Origin: a bacterium OL-1
GTDB taxonomy: Bacteria > Actinomycetota > Coriobacteriia > Coriobacteriales > Atopobiaceae
Direction of reading: 5' to 3'
DNA length: 64,000 nt
NCBI GenBank assembly: GCA_000752675.2
Contig: LM994625.1
Location: 183,030 to 247,029, forward strand
Part shown: piece by piece, positions 41,336 to 49,446 of the stretch
How positions within the stretch are numbered: the stretch's first letter is position 1
Layout: each line of letters starts with the position of its first letter
Notes under the pieces: generated by a model
The model's input: the letters and a program-made list of their open reading frames with translations, nothing else
Databases searched by the model: none
Told to the model about the DNA's origin: nothing
Program-made: the position numbers and the translations under genes

Positions 41336-42202
41336 ATGGATGAGGTATTTGTGGTTACTGGCGGAGGCTCGGGGATTGGCTGCGCGGTGGCAGAGGCTCT
41401 GCCCAAGGAGGCAACCGTCATTATCACCGGCCGGACGCTAGCAAAATTGCAACACACGGCCGACGCACTTAACGCCCAAGGCCACCATGCAATCCCCCTC
41501 ACCTGCGACGTCTCAAACCGCACTGAGGTGCACTCCCTCGCCCAACGTTCGGCAGAGCTTGGCCAGGTCACAAAGGTCATTCATGCAGCAGGTATATCGG
41601 GCTCTATGGCGGACGCCGAGAAGATCATTCGCATCAACGCTCTCGGCACGGTCTACGTGAACCAGGAGTTCTACAAGGTAATGGACGGCGGCGTAATTGT
41701 GGATGTCGCTTCCAACTCTGGCTACATGCTTCCGAGCGCGATGCTTCCCCGCCGCGCGTACCCCCTCGCCCTCACCAACGAGGACGCCTTCGTAAAGCGC
41801 CTCGTCCGCCGTGCATCTCTCATGCACAACAAGGACGTAGACCCACAGATGGCCTACATGATCTCGAAGAACTTCGCACGCTGGTACGCTGCAGGCTGCG
41901 CCTTCAAGTACATGCGCCGTCGAGGTATCCGCGTGCTCTCAGTAAGTCCTGGCTACGTTGAGACCCCCATGACTGAGAAGGAAAAAGGCAAGGCTACAGA
42001 TATTCTGCTTTCCTACTCCGGCCCAGGACGCGGCGCCAAACCGGAAGAGTTGGCCTTTCTCATCGTGAGCATCGCCGACGAGCGCTGCGGCTACCTCATG
42101 GGCACTGACGTCCTCTGCGATGCCGGCTGTGTAAACGCTGGCTATGGCCTCACCGTGGCAACAAACGAGAAGAAGCATCCCTCCGCAGACGGCCTCTGGT
42201 AG
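41336..42202 (+). CDS. Short-chain dehydrogenase/reductase
   Basis: A 288-residue classical SDR. The cofactor motif is VTGGGSGIGCAVAEAL, followed by VIHAAGISGS, a serine region (VDVASNSGYM) and the catalytic YMISK; VSPGYVETPM is the usual post-catalytic loop. An insertion between the Ser region and the Tyr (about 130-190) makes it longer than typical. ITGRT after beta-2 hints at NADP(H). Substrate is unknown; hydroxysteroids, sugars or 3-oxoacyl compounds are possible. ATG 41336 follows AAGGGAGAG. Confidence 0.85.
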   Translation: MDEVFVVTGGGSGIGCAVAEALPKEATVIITGRTLAKLQHTADALNAQGHHAIPLTCDVSNRTEVHSLAQRSAELGQVTKVIHAAGISGSMADAEKIIRINALGTVYVNQEFYKVMDGGVIVDVASNSGYMLPSAMLPRRAYPLALTNEDAFVKRLVRRASLMHNKDVDPQMAYMISKNFARWYAAGCAFKYMRRRGIRVLSVSPGYVETPMTEKEKGKATDILLSYSGPGRGAKPEELAFLIVSIADERCGYLMGTDVLCDAGCVNAGYGLTVATNEKKHPSADGLW

Positions 42203-42216
42203 CAGTTGCGCCGCCC

Positions 42217-43095
42217 CTACAGTCCCAGCCCCGTGGCGCCCTTCGTGCGGAAGAGCTCGATCATCTCGCCCGTAAGGCTAGCGTGGTCGTTGGCGCGCTC
42301 CAGCGGAATCTCCTCCGGCGAAAACCAGCGCGCCTCGGCAAGCTCCTGGTGGTCGGTGCGGATGCGCCGGCTCCCGTCCACATGGCACCAGAACCCCATG
42401 AGCAGCGTCTCCGAGAAGGGCCAGGGCTGGCTCTTGTAGAAACGCAGGTCGCGCACGCGCAGCCCCACCTCCTCCATAACCTCGCGGCGGACGGTGTCCT
42501 CCACTGACTCGCCAATCTCTGTGAACCCGGCGACAAGCGCCCACAGCTTGAGCGCGCGTCCCTGGTAGCGCGTGAGCACGATCCTCTCGCCATCCGTCAC
42601 GGCGGCAATCACGCCCGGCTGGATCTTGGGGTAGACGATCTTCGCGCAGTTGGGGCACACGATCTCGCGGCTGCGCGGTGCAAGCTCCATAGCATGCCCG
42701 CAGCGCGAGCAGAACCTGTTGTCTCGGTACCACGAGGCAAGCTGAGACCCAACGGCAGCGGCAAACGCAAGGTCTGCCGGGCCCACGCCGCGCAGCCACC
42801 CCACGCGCTCGTAGGTGAAGCCCGCCGGCGCCGCGACGTCCTCGTCCAGCGCAAGGAAGAAGTCGTCCTCGCCAATGCGGAACGCGAACACGGTGCGCTC
42901 CGGCGGCGTGGGATAGTCCGCCAGCCGCGGCAGCTCGATCATCTCGCCCGAGGAGAACTCGTCTGCGCCACGCTCACCTGCAGCCACCACGCGCACAAGC
43001 GCCGAGCGGTCGCGGTAGTGCAGCACGTAGCTCTCGGCCTTGGCCCCCTTGGGCTCGAAGTGATTGTCGTACGCCTTGCCCGTCTCCTGGATCAC
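42217..43095 (-). CDS. nudC: NADH pyrophosphatase/decapping NUDIX hydrolase
   Basis: A 292-residue NudC. An N-terminal domain precedes the zinc ribbon CSRCGHAMELAPRSREIVCPNCAKI, then the NUDIX box GFTEIGESVEDTVRREVMEEVGL and the NudC marker SQPWPFSETLLMGF. It cleaves NAD(H) and can remove NAD caps from RNA. The GTG at 43095 is favoured by GGGGAGGAGC; translation further upstream would enter the palindrome at 43110. It is convergent with the SDR gene, 14 bp apart. Confidence 0.93.
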   Translation of the reverse strand: MIQETGKAYDNHFEPKGAKAESYVLHYRDRSALVRVVAAGERGADEFSSGEMIELPRLADYPTPPERTVFAFRIGEDDFFLALDEDVAAPAGFTYERVGWLRGVGPADLAFAAAVGSQLASWYRDNRFCSRCGHAMELAPRSREIVCPNCAKIVYPKIQPGVIAAVTDGERIVLTRYQGRALKLWALVAGFTEIGESVEDTVRREVMEEVGLRVRDLRFYKSQPWPFSETLLMGFWCHVDGSRRIRTDHQELAEARWFSPEEIPLERANDHASLTGEMIELFRTKGATGLGL

Positions 43096-43109
43096 GCCAG
43101 CTCCTCCCC

Positions 43110-43141
43110 GATGAGACAAAGGGACTGTCCCTTTGTCTCAT
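43110..43141. repeat. GATGAGACAAAGGG palindrome, copy 3
   Basis: ATGAGACAAAGGGAC (43111-43125) and its perfect complement 43127-43141 around a single T, identical to the centre of copy 2. It lies between the divergent nudC and degV genes. Confidence 0.92.
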
Positions 43142-43162
43142 GCGCCAAGATACCCCTACAAT
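43133..43162 (+). promoter_or_regulatory. Putative degV promoter using a -35 from the palindrome
   Basis: TTGTCT (43133-43138, in the right arm of the palindrome), 18-bp spacer, TACAAT (43157-43162). The -10 is good; the -35 is moderate. Confidence 0.45.
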
Positions 43163-43210
43163 AGCTATGAGATGCGTTGAAATATCACCACCAAGGCTGC
43201 GGAGGCAACC

Positions 43211-44071
43211 ATGGCAGACTACATCCTTGTCACCGAGACCGGCTCCGACATCCACGAGGAGACCGCACGCCGCCACGGCATTGTGGTTGTTCCCATGCAC
43301 GTGAACTTTGGCGAGGTCTCCCGCGACGACGACTCCTTCCCGCCCGAGGAGCTCTACGAGTACTACAAGACCACGGGCAAGCTGCCGCAGACCTCGGGCT
43401 GCACACCTGTGGACTTCTCCGCAGCATTTGACCGCATCCACGAGAAGTACCCCACGGCCAAGATCCTCTACCTGGCCTACTCCGCCGCAACCACAGTCTC
43501 CTACCGCAGCGCGCACCTCGCCGCGGAGGGCCGCGACTACGTGACCATGATGGACACCAAGTCCGTCTCCTGCGCGCTGCGCCTGGTGGTCACCAACGTC
43601 GCCCGCATGATGGAGGTCAACCCCGACGCCACGGAAGACGAGGTCAAGGCATTTGTCGAGAGCCAGGTTCGCCGCATCCGCTTTGCCTTCATCCCCGGTG
43701 ACCTCGAGTACCTGCGCGCGGGCGGCCGCCTCTCCAACGTTGCATTTCTCGGCGCGACGCTCCTGCGCATCAAGCCCACGGTCGAGGTGCTCGACGGCAA
43801 GCTCGTGGCTACCAAGAAGCGCCGCGGCGCCATGGTCAAGTGCGTTGGCCAGCTCGTTGAGGACTTCGTGACCCGCGAGCCCATGGACCTCTCGCGCGTG
43901 AACCTCACGTACACGGTGGGCAACGCTCCCGACCCCATCATCCGCGCGTTGGTCGAGAAGATCCTGCGCGACTACGGCGCACAGGAGATCGAGTGGGTCA
44001 AGTCCGGCTGCGTGATTGCAAGCCACTCCGGTCCAGGCGCCTTTGGCATCGCGGCTGTGGCCGCCGAGTAA
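43211..44071 (+). CDS. DegV family fatty-acid-binding protein
   Basis: A 286-residue DegV protein. ILVTETGSDIHEETARRHGIVVVPMHVNFGE opens the N-terminal domain, TSGCTPVDFSAAF follows, and LEYLRAGGRLSNVAFLGATLLRIKPTVEVLDGKL is the typical lipid-pocket and C-domain segment. In Gram-positive bacteria such proteins (FakB) carry fatty acids for the kinase FakA; no kinase gene is nearby. Ribosome-binding site GCGGAGGC. Confidence 0.93.
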   Translation: MADYILVTETGSDIHEETARRHGIVVVPMHVNFGEVSRDDDSFPPEELYEYYKTTGKLPQTSGCTPVDFSAAFDRIHEKYPTAKILYLAYSAATTVSYRSAHLAAEGRDYVTMMDTKSVSCALRLVVTNVARMMEVNPDATEDEVKAFVESQVRRIRFAFIPGDLEYLRAGGRLSNVAFLGATLLRIKPTVEVLDGKLVATKKRRGAMVKCVGQLVEDFVTREPMDLSRVNLTYTVGNAPDPIIRALVEKILRDYGAQEIEWVKSGCVIASHSGPGAFGIAAVAAE

Positions 44072-44121
44072 GGACGGCGCGCGACCCCGCGCCACCACGC
44101 CACCGCATCCCCGAGCCGCGC

Positions 44122-45045
44122 TCACGCCCGCTTGGTCGCAGTCCTTCTCAGCAGCATGGGCCCAAGCTCGCTCGCGAGCACGCCGAGAAACACCAGCGAG
44201 AACCCCAGGACCAGCTGGGGTGTGAGCTGCTCGTGGTAGAAGATCACGCTCGCGATGACCGCAAACACGCTCTCAAGCGAGAGGAGCAGCGCAGACTGAG
44301 CCGGCGGCACAACGGTCTGTCCCACGTTCTGGATGAGCGTTGTCACGCAGGACGAGAGAATCACCAGGTAGGCAAGGGAAAGCCAGAACGAGGTGCCAAG
44401 CCCGGATAGCGCCGGTGCCTGCTCGCCCAGAACCAGCGAGAACACGGCGCAGGTCAAAGACATGAAGCCCAGCTGCACCACAGAGATGGTGGTCATGTCG
44501 TGCGAGCTGGAGAGCCTGTCGACAAACACAATCTGGATGGCAAAGAACACCGCCGAGAGGAGCGTGAGACACTCGCCAGTCCCCAACGACGGGCGCATGT
44601 CGTCACCCAGCGAGATGAGCGCGATGCCCACAATGCTCAGCAGCGCCGCCACCAGGCTCGACACGCCCGGGCGTCTGCGGACGGCCGCCCAGTTGATAAA
44701 GGGCACCAGCACGCAATAGGTGGCGGTGAGAAAGGCGCTTCTCCCCGGCGTCGTGTAGGCAAGACCGAGGTTCTGGATGGCAAACCCCGCGCCGTACAGA
44801 ACGCCCAGGATCCCTCCCGCAAGAACGTGGCTCCAATCAAAGTTGTCACGCAGACGCTTCCAGAAGATAACCGCCATGAGCACAGTAGCAATAAAGAAGC
44901 GAACGGCCATGAGCCAGCATGCGGGAGCAACGTCCAGAGTGTCTTTGATGATGACAAACGATGCGCCCCAGATGACGGCGCAGGACAGCATCCCGATCTT
45001 CCATGCCCACATGGGAGCGGTTCGTATGTCACGCGTGTTTGGCAT
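44122..45045 (-). CDS. EamA/DMT-superfamily permease
   Basis: A 307-residue protein of ten hydrophobic helices in two EamA repeats (AVIWGASFVIIKDTLD opens the first; LTLLSAVFFAIQIVFVD the second; SLESVFAVIASVIFYHEQLTPQ is the hallmark in helix 9). Probably a metabolite exporter; substrate unknown. ATG 45045 lies 7 bp after a perfect TATAAT, which implies a leaderless mRNA; no ribosome-binding site is seen. The Arg/Lys-rich tail RRTATKRA is cytoplasmic. Confidence 0.88.
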   Translation of the reverse strand: MPNTRDIRTAPMWAWKIGMLSCAVIWGASFVIIKDTLDVAPACWLMAVRFFIATVLMAVIFWKRLRDNFDWSHVLAGGILGVLYGAGFAIQNLGLAYTTPGRSAFLTATYCVLVPFINWAAVRRRPGVSSLVAALLSIVGIALISLGDDMRPSLGTGECLTLLSAVFFAIQIVFVDRLSSSHDMTTISVVQLGFMSLTCAVFSLVLGEQAPALSGLGTSFWLSLAYLVILSSCVTTLIQNVGQTVVPPAQSALLLSLESVFAVIASVIFYHEQLTPQLVLGFSLVFLGVLASELGPMLLRRTATKRA

Positions 45046-45052
45046 GCGGGCG

Positions 45053-45058
45053 ATTATA
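45053..45058 (-). promoter_or_regulatory. Consensus -10 just before a start codon
   Basis: TATAAT on the minus strand ends 7 bp upstream of ATG 45045, placing the transcription start at or next to the A of the ATG. The -35 is poor (TATGTG at 17 bp). Confidence 0.55.
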
Positions 45059-45243
45059 CGACCCGAGAACGGTCTCACATAGCGAGCGCAGGGATTTTTC
45101 TCACGCTCGTCTCCGCAGCCCCGTGCATGCCGTAAACTTGAAAGCGCTGGAGGATTTCCGGCACCAGAGCTCTAACCGGCATGGCCGGCAACGATCGCGT
45201 CGGTGCAAGGGGCATCGGCGAGGGAGTTCGGAGAGGAGAACAC

Positions 45244-45978
45244 ATGCAGTATTCGGCAGAAGTGGAGCGCATGTGCCCGGTTGCCAAGGGTGCATACCAC
45301 GGACCGGCGCCCATCCCCGAGGAGGGCAAGTGGGTTCAGGCCAAGGAGATCACTGACATCTCCGGCTACACCCACGGTGTTGGTTGGTGCGCCCCGCAGC
45401 AGGGTGCCTGCAAGCTCAGCCTCAACGTCAAGAACGGCGTTATCGAGGAGTGCCTCATCGAGACCATCGGCTGCTCGGGCATGACCCACTCCGCCGCCAT
45501 GGCCGCCGAGATTCTCCCCAAGAAGACCATCCTCGAGGCCCTGAACACCGACCTCGTGTGCGACGCCATCAACGTCGCCATGCGTGAGCTGTTCCTGCAG
45601 ATCGTCTACGGCCGCAGCCAGACCGCATTCTCCGAGGACGGCCTGCCCATCGGCACCGGCCTCGACGACCTCGGCAAGGGCCTGCGCTCCATGGTGGGCA
45701 CCATGTACGGCACCGCAGCCAAGGGCGCGCGCTACCTCGAGCTCACCCAGGGCTACGTCACCCGCATGGCCATCAACAAGAACGACGAGATCGTGGGCTT
45801 TGAGTTCCTCAACCTCGGCAAGTTCACCGACGCGGTCAAGGCTGGCGTCGATCCCGCAGAGGCCGTCCAGAAGGCCATGGGCCACTACGGCCAGTGGGAT
45901 CAGGCTGTGAAGTTCATCGATCCTCGTACCGATGAGGAGACCCACAGCACCGAGTCCACGTTCCCCGTCCACGAGTAA
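45244..45978 (+). CDS. NifU-like iron-sulfur scaffold homologue, partner of GGGtGRT protein
   Basis: A 244-residue protein whose centre resembles the NifU/IscU N-terminal fold: GWCAPQQGACKLSLNVKNGVIEECLIETIGCSGMTHSAAMAAEIL. Cys residues stand in the first and third scaffold positions. The C-terminal half is specific to this family. It is 29 bp upstream of the GGGtGRT gene and probably forms one complex with it. Physiological role is not known. The ATG is set by GAGAGGAGAA; the longer frame to 45181 lacks a site. Confidence 0.82.
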   Translation: MQYSAEVERMCPVAKGAYHGPAPIPEEGKWVQAKEITDISGYTHGVGWCAPQQGACKLSLNVKNGVIEECLIETIGCSGMTHSAAMAAEILPKKTILEALNTDLVCDAINVAMRELFLQIVYGRSQTAFSEDGLPIGTGLDDLGKGLRSMVGTMYGTAAKGARYLELTQGYVTRMAINKNDEIVGFEFLNLGKFTDAVKAGVDPAEAVQKAMGHYGQWDQAVKFIDPRTDEETHSTESTFPVHE

Positions 45979-46007
45979 CTCCGAGTAGAGAGAAGGAGGT
46001 ACAGCAC

Positions 46008-47024
46008 ATGGCCATCACGTTCGAAGGCTACGAGCGCCGCATCGCCCAGATCAACAAGGCGTGCGAGCAGTACGGCATCAAGGACCTCGAGGAGGCCCTC
46101 AAGCTCTGCACCGACCGTGGCTTCAACCCCTATGACATCACCACTGGCATCCAGTCCATCGCGTTCGAGAACGCAAAGTGGGCCTACACCCTGGGCTGCG
46201 CCATCGCGCTGAAGAAGGCCGAGAAGGGCGAGGTCACCACGGCCTCCGAGGCTGCCGCCGCCATCGGCGAGGGCCTGCAGGCCTTCTGCGTCCCCGGCTC
46301 CGTCGCTGACGACCGCAAGGTCGGCCTTGGCCACGGCAACCTGGGCGCCATGCTCCTTGGTGAGGACACCGAGTGCTTCGCGTTCCTGGCCGGCCACGAG
46401 TCCTTCGCTGCCGCCGAGGGCGCCATCGGCATTGCCAACAACGCCAACAAGGCCCGCAAGAAGCCGCTCCGCGTCATCCTGAACGGCCTTGGCAAGGACG
46501 CCGCCCAGATCATCGCCCGTATCAACGGCTTCACCTACGTGAAGACGCAGTTCGACTACTACACGAGCGAGCTCAAGATCGTCGAGACGATCCCCTACTC
46601 CGACGGCCCGCGTGCCAAGGTCAACTGCTACGGCGCCGACGACGTCCGCGAGGGCGTTGCCATCATGTGGCACGAGAACGTCGACATCTCGATCACCGGC
46701 AACTCCACCAACCCCACGCGCTTCCAGCACCCCGTCGCGGGCACCTACTTCAAGGAGCGCGTGCTTGCCGGCAAGAAGTACTTCTCCGTGGCGTCGGGCG
46801 GCGGCACCGGCCGTACGCTGCACCCGGACAACATGGCTGCCGGCCCCGCCTCCTATGGCATGACCGACACCATGGGCCGCATGCACTCCAGCGCGCAGTT
46901 CGCTGGCTCCAGCTCCGTGCCTGCGCACGTCGACATGATGGGCCTCATCGGCATGGGCAACAACCCCATGGTCGGCTGCACCGTTGCGTGCGCCGTCGCC
47001 GTCGAGGAGTCCCTCAAGAAGTAG
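46008..47024 (+). CDS. GGGtGRT protein
   Basis: A 338-residue protein carrying the family-defining SGGGTGRTLHPDNMAAGP segment near residue 265. Other conserved-looking stretches are GFNPYDITTGIQSIAFENAKWAY, VGLGHGNLGAMLL and FAFLAGHESFAAAEGAIGIA. It has the strongest ribosome-binding site in the window (AGAAGGAGGT), suggesting high expression. It always appears with the NifU-like partner in genomes I know of, but no biochemical function has been assigned. A terminator follows. Confidence 0.88.
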   Translation: MAITFEGYERRIAQINKACEQYGIKDLEEALKLCTDRGFNPYDITTGIQSIAFENAKWAYTLGCAIALKKAEKGEVTTASEAAAAIGEGLQAFCVPGSVADDRKVGLGHGNLGAMLLGEDTECFAFLAGHESFAAAEGAIGIANNANKARKKPLRVILNGLGKDAAQIIARINGFTYVKTQFDYYTSELKIVETIPYSDGPRAKVNCYGADDVREGVAIMWHENVDISITGNSTNPTRFQHPVAGTYFKERVLAGKKYFSVASGGGTGRTLHPDNMAAGPASYGMTDTMGRMHSSAQFAGSSSVPAHVDMMGLIGMGNNPMVGCTVACAVAVEESLKK

Positions 47025-47055
47025 ACTCGCGCCTCTCGGCACTGCCTGGTTTTTC

Positions 47056-47087
47056 GGACCGTCACCGTTGGGTGGCGGTCCTTTTTT
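47056..47087 (+). terminator. Intrinsic terminator after the GGGtGRT gene
   Basis: GGACCGTCACC (47056-47066) pairs with GGTGGCGGTCC (47071-47081) with one G-U type mismatch and a 4-nt loop, followed by six T. Confidence 0.93.
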
Positions 47088-47272
47088 ATGGGTGGGGCTT
47101 CTCGGGCGGCGGACCTCGAGCGGCTGCCTGTCCAAAGCCGCGCGACTTATGCGTTTCTCTCGCAGAAAAAAGTAAATATCCTCATTTTGTTCTGTAACCG
47201 GTATGATTCTTTCTGCGAACGGCAGATTCATCCCCACATCTATCATAGGCAGCACAGCGAGAAGGAGCCCCC

Positions 47273-47998
47273 ATGCCCTACAACATCCTTGCCGAGTTCG
47301 GGAGTACCGCCCTCATGATCATCTTTGGCGTTGGCGTCCACTGCGACACCGTGCTCAAGGGGACCAAGTACCAGGGCTCCGGTCACATGTTCGCCATCAC
47401 CACGTGGTCGTTTGGCATCTCGGTGTGCCTCTTCATCTTTGGCGGCTCAATCTGCATGAACCCCGCCATGGCGCTTGCGCAGTGCATCCTTGGCCTGGTG
47501 CCCTGGAGCATGTTCATTCCGTATGTGATTGCCGAGATGCTCGGCGGCTTTGTGGGCGCCGTTGCCGCATGGTTCATGTACAAGGACGAATTCAAGGACT
47601 CCGAGGGTGTTGTTGACCCCATTGCCCAGCGCAACATCTTCTCGACCAACCCCACCAGAAACAACCTCCCGCACGACTTCTTCTGCGAGGCCTTCTGCAC
47701 GTTCTTCTTCATCTCTGGCATTCTCGCCATCGCGCACTACGCCGGCGACAACCTGCTGCTGTGCGCCATCTGCGTTGGACTTCTGGTGTGGGCCGTTGGC
47801 ATGGGCATGGGCGGCATCACCGGCTTTGCCATGAACCAGGCGCGCGACCTTGGCCCCCGCATGGCCTACCAGGTGCTGCCCATCAAGAACAAGGCCGACA
47901 ACAACTGGAAGTACGGCCTCACCGTTCCAGGCCTCGCGCCATTTGTGGGCGCGACGGTGGCCGCGCTCTTCGTGCACGGGTTCCTCGGCATCTTCTAG
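47273..47998 (+). CDS. MIP-family channel (glycerol facilitator-like) with NPA/NQA motifs
   Basis: A 241-residue aquaporin-superfamily protein with six helices and two half-helix loops. The first loop has SICMNPAMALAQ (NPA at 63-65). The second has GFAMNQARDLGPR (NQA at 188-190), where Pro of the canonical NPA is replaced by Gln; Arg191 of the selectivity filter and the glycerol-type Asp192 are kept. GlpF-like polyol or small-acid permeation is likely. Ribosome-binding site GAAGGAG; a terminator follows the stop. Confidence 0.88.
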   Translation: MPYNILAEFGSTALMIIFGVGVHCDTVLKGTKYQGSGHMFAITTWSFGISVCLFIFGGSICMNPAMALAQCILGLVPWSMFIPYVIAEMLGGFVGAVAAWFMYKDEFKDSEGVVDPIAQRNIFSTNPTRNNLPHDFFCEAFCTFFFISGILAIAHYAGDNLLLCAICVGLLVWAVGMGMGGITGFAMNQARDLGPRMAYQVLPIKNKADNNWKYGLTVPGLAPFVGATVAALFVHGFLGIF

Positions 47999-48027
47999 AA
48001 GCCAGAACATAGCGAGAACCGCATCGC

Positions 48028-48060
48028 GGCCGGCCCCCTCTGGGTGCCGGCCTTTTTCTT
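48028..48060 (+). terminator. Intrinsic terminator after the MIP gene
   Basis: GGCCGGC (48028-48034) with GCCGGCC (48046-48052), extended by CCC/GGG inside the loop, then TTTTTCTTT. Confidence 0.9.
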
Positions 48061-48110
48061 TACCGTGGCCCTCTCTTCCTTCTCCCCTTCTCCCCCACTC
48101 TCCCATCTCC

Positions 48111-48193
48111 CGTTCTTTATCGGTATCTGAGAATCGCGCTGACTGCGACCTGCGGAAACGTCACGTTCGAATCTCAACAACCGCTAAAGAACG
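48111..48193. repeat. Long intergenic hairpin, family A copy 3
   Basis: Arms 48111-48123 (CGTTCTTTATCGG) and 48181-48193 pair at 12 of 13; inner TGAGA (48128) / TCTCA (48172); loop core ACCTGCGGAAACG at 48148-48160. First of three hairpins in the 546-bp convergent gap 47999-48544, which contains no gene. Confidence 0.8.
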
Positions 48194-48272
48194 ACTGGGC
48201 GGATGGATGGGTGAGGCCCCCGCAGCTTCGTCCGTGGCCTCGCCTCGGGGCATCGGGCCTTCTCGGCAGAAA

Positions 48273-48348
48273 TTATTGCGCGAAATTCCTTGATGTTGAG
48301 ATACTCAACTGGGCGAATACTTGAGTCGTGAGAAATATCGCGCAATAA
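48273..48348. repeat. Long-loop hairpin TTATTGCGCGA
   Basis: Perfect 11-bp stem TTATTGCGCGA (48273-48283) with 48338-48348, loosely extended inward, and a small TTGAG/CTCAA hairpin in the loop. It is AT-richer than the surrounding sequence. Confidence 0.7.
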
Positions 48349-48400
48349 CAACGAGCGGTGGCCAAAACTTGCTCCGGGCATAACTTCCAGCCGCAAAGTT

Positions 48401-48469
48401 TAGCTCCCTTTCTTAAAACCGGTGCTCGTTACCTGCGGAAACGCAACGGCAGTTTAAGAAAAGGAGCTA
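48401..48469. repeat. Long intergenic hairpin, family B copy 1
   Basis: Arms TAGCTCCCTTTCTTAAA (48401-48417) and 48453-48469 pair at 16 of 17. The loop holds ACCTGCGGAAACG (48431-48443), identical to the family A core. The same stem sequence recurs at 59635. Confidence 0.8.
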
Positions 48470-48544
48470 TTCTCTGCAGAGAAGGACGTTGTGCAAGTTG
48501 CAGAGAGGGGCGTTGGAAGAGGCATCCTCGCCGTACGCAGGCCC

Positions 48545-49324
48545 CTAGCGTCGCGCCAGCTCGAAGACCCGCTGGTAGAGCGCCAGCTCGTCCGGGGTAT
48601 CGATGCTCGAGCGAAGCTCCACGCTCCCCACCTGGGAATTCGAGGCGAGAAGTCCCGCCGTCTCAAGGCGCCGGTGCGTCTCTCGGGCCGTGCCCTCACC
48701 GCCATCAAAGAGCGGCACGTCGCCCATGACCTCGCGGATCTGCTCACGAATAAGCGGATAGTGCGTGCAGCCGAGAACCACCGAGTCGACCTTGCCGCGC
48801 CACGGGCCAAGGTAGCGCTCGAGCAGCTCGTGGATTGCGGGCGACGCGGGGTCGCCCTTCTCGATGAGGTCGGCCAGCCCCACGCACGGCACCTCGATGA
48901 CCTCGGAATCCGCGCCCCAGCGGTCCTCGAGACGCTGGAACTTGCCCAGCCGCAACGTGGCTGCCGTGGCCATCACCAGAATGCGGCGGTGCTGCGGCGC
49001 GAGCGTTGCCGGTTTGAGTGCCGGCTCCACGCCAATCACGGGAATGGTGGGGTACTCCGTGCGCAACGCCTGTGCGGCTACGGAGGTGGCGGTGTTGCAG
49101 GCAATGACCAGCGCCTTTGCACCCTCGTCTACGAGCGAGGCGGCAATGCGCCGCGAGAGCTCCAGGACCTCCTCGGGACGCTTGTCACCATAGGGCGCAT
49201 GGGCAGAGTCGCCAAAGAAGACAAAGCGCTCGTGCGGCAGCTCGGCGACAAGGCACCCCAGCACCGTGAGGCCGCCCACCCCCGAGTCGAACACCCCCAC
49301 AAAACCTTTGTCCTGCTCCGCCAT
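48545..49324 (-). CDS. murI: Glutamate racemase
   Basis: A 259-residue racemase supplying D-glutamate for peptidoglycan. Catalytic cysteines are in ALVIACNTATSVAA and VVLGCTHYPLI; the N-terminus has VGVFDSGVGGLTVL and FFGDSAHAPYG. ATG 49324 follows GGGAGGA; upstream in-frame codons overlap the divergent FKBP leader. Probably monocistronic. Confidence 0.95.
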   Translation of the reverse strand: MAEQDKGFVGVFDSGVGGLTVLGCLVAELPHERFVFFGDSAHAPYGDKRPEEVLELSRRIAASLVDEGAKALVIACNTATSVAAQALRTEYPTIPVIGVEPALKPATLAPQHRRILVMATAATLRLGKFQRLEDRWGADSEVIEVPCVGLADLIEKGDPASPAIHELLERYLGPWRGKVDSVVLGCTHYPLIREQIREVMGDVPLFDGGEGTARETHRRLETAGLLASNSQVGSVELRSSIDTPDELALYQRVFELARR

Positions 49325-49446
49325 GCGTTCCTCCCCACGATACCTGCATGGAACCAGTATGCCACTCGCAGCCGCAGGTATTGTGGCGTAGAGTTGTTGC
49401 CATTGCAGCCACAAGCGGCCGTGCGCGGCCGCCCCAAGGAGGACCC

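Noticed and set aside
45244..47024. Split L-serine dehydratase (alpha and beta subunits)
   Set aside because: The two-gene layout and sizes suggested it, but the SGGGTGRT segment and NifU-like Cys pattern fit the GGGtGRT pair and no serine dehydratase motifs are present.
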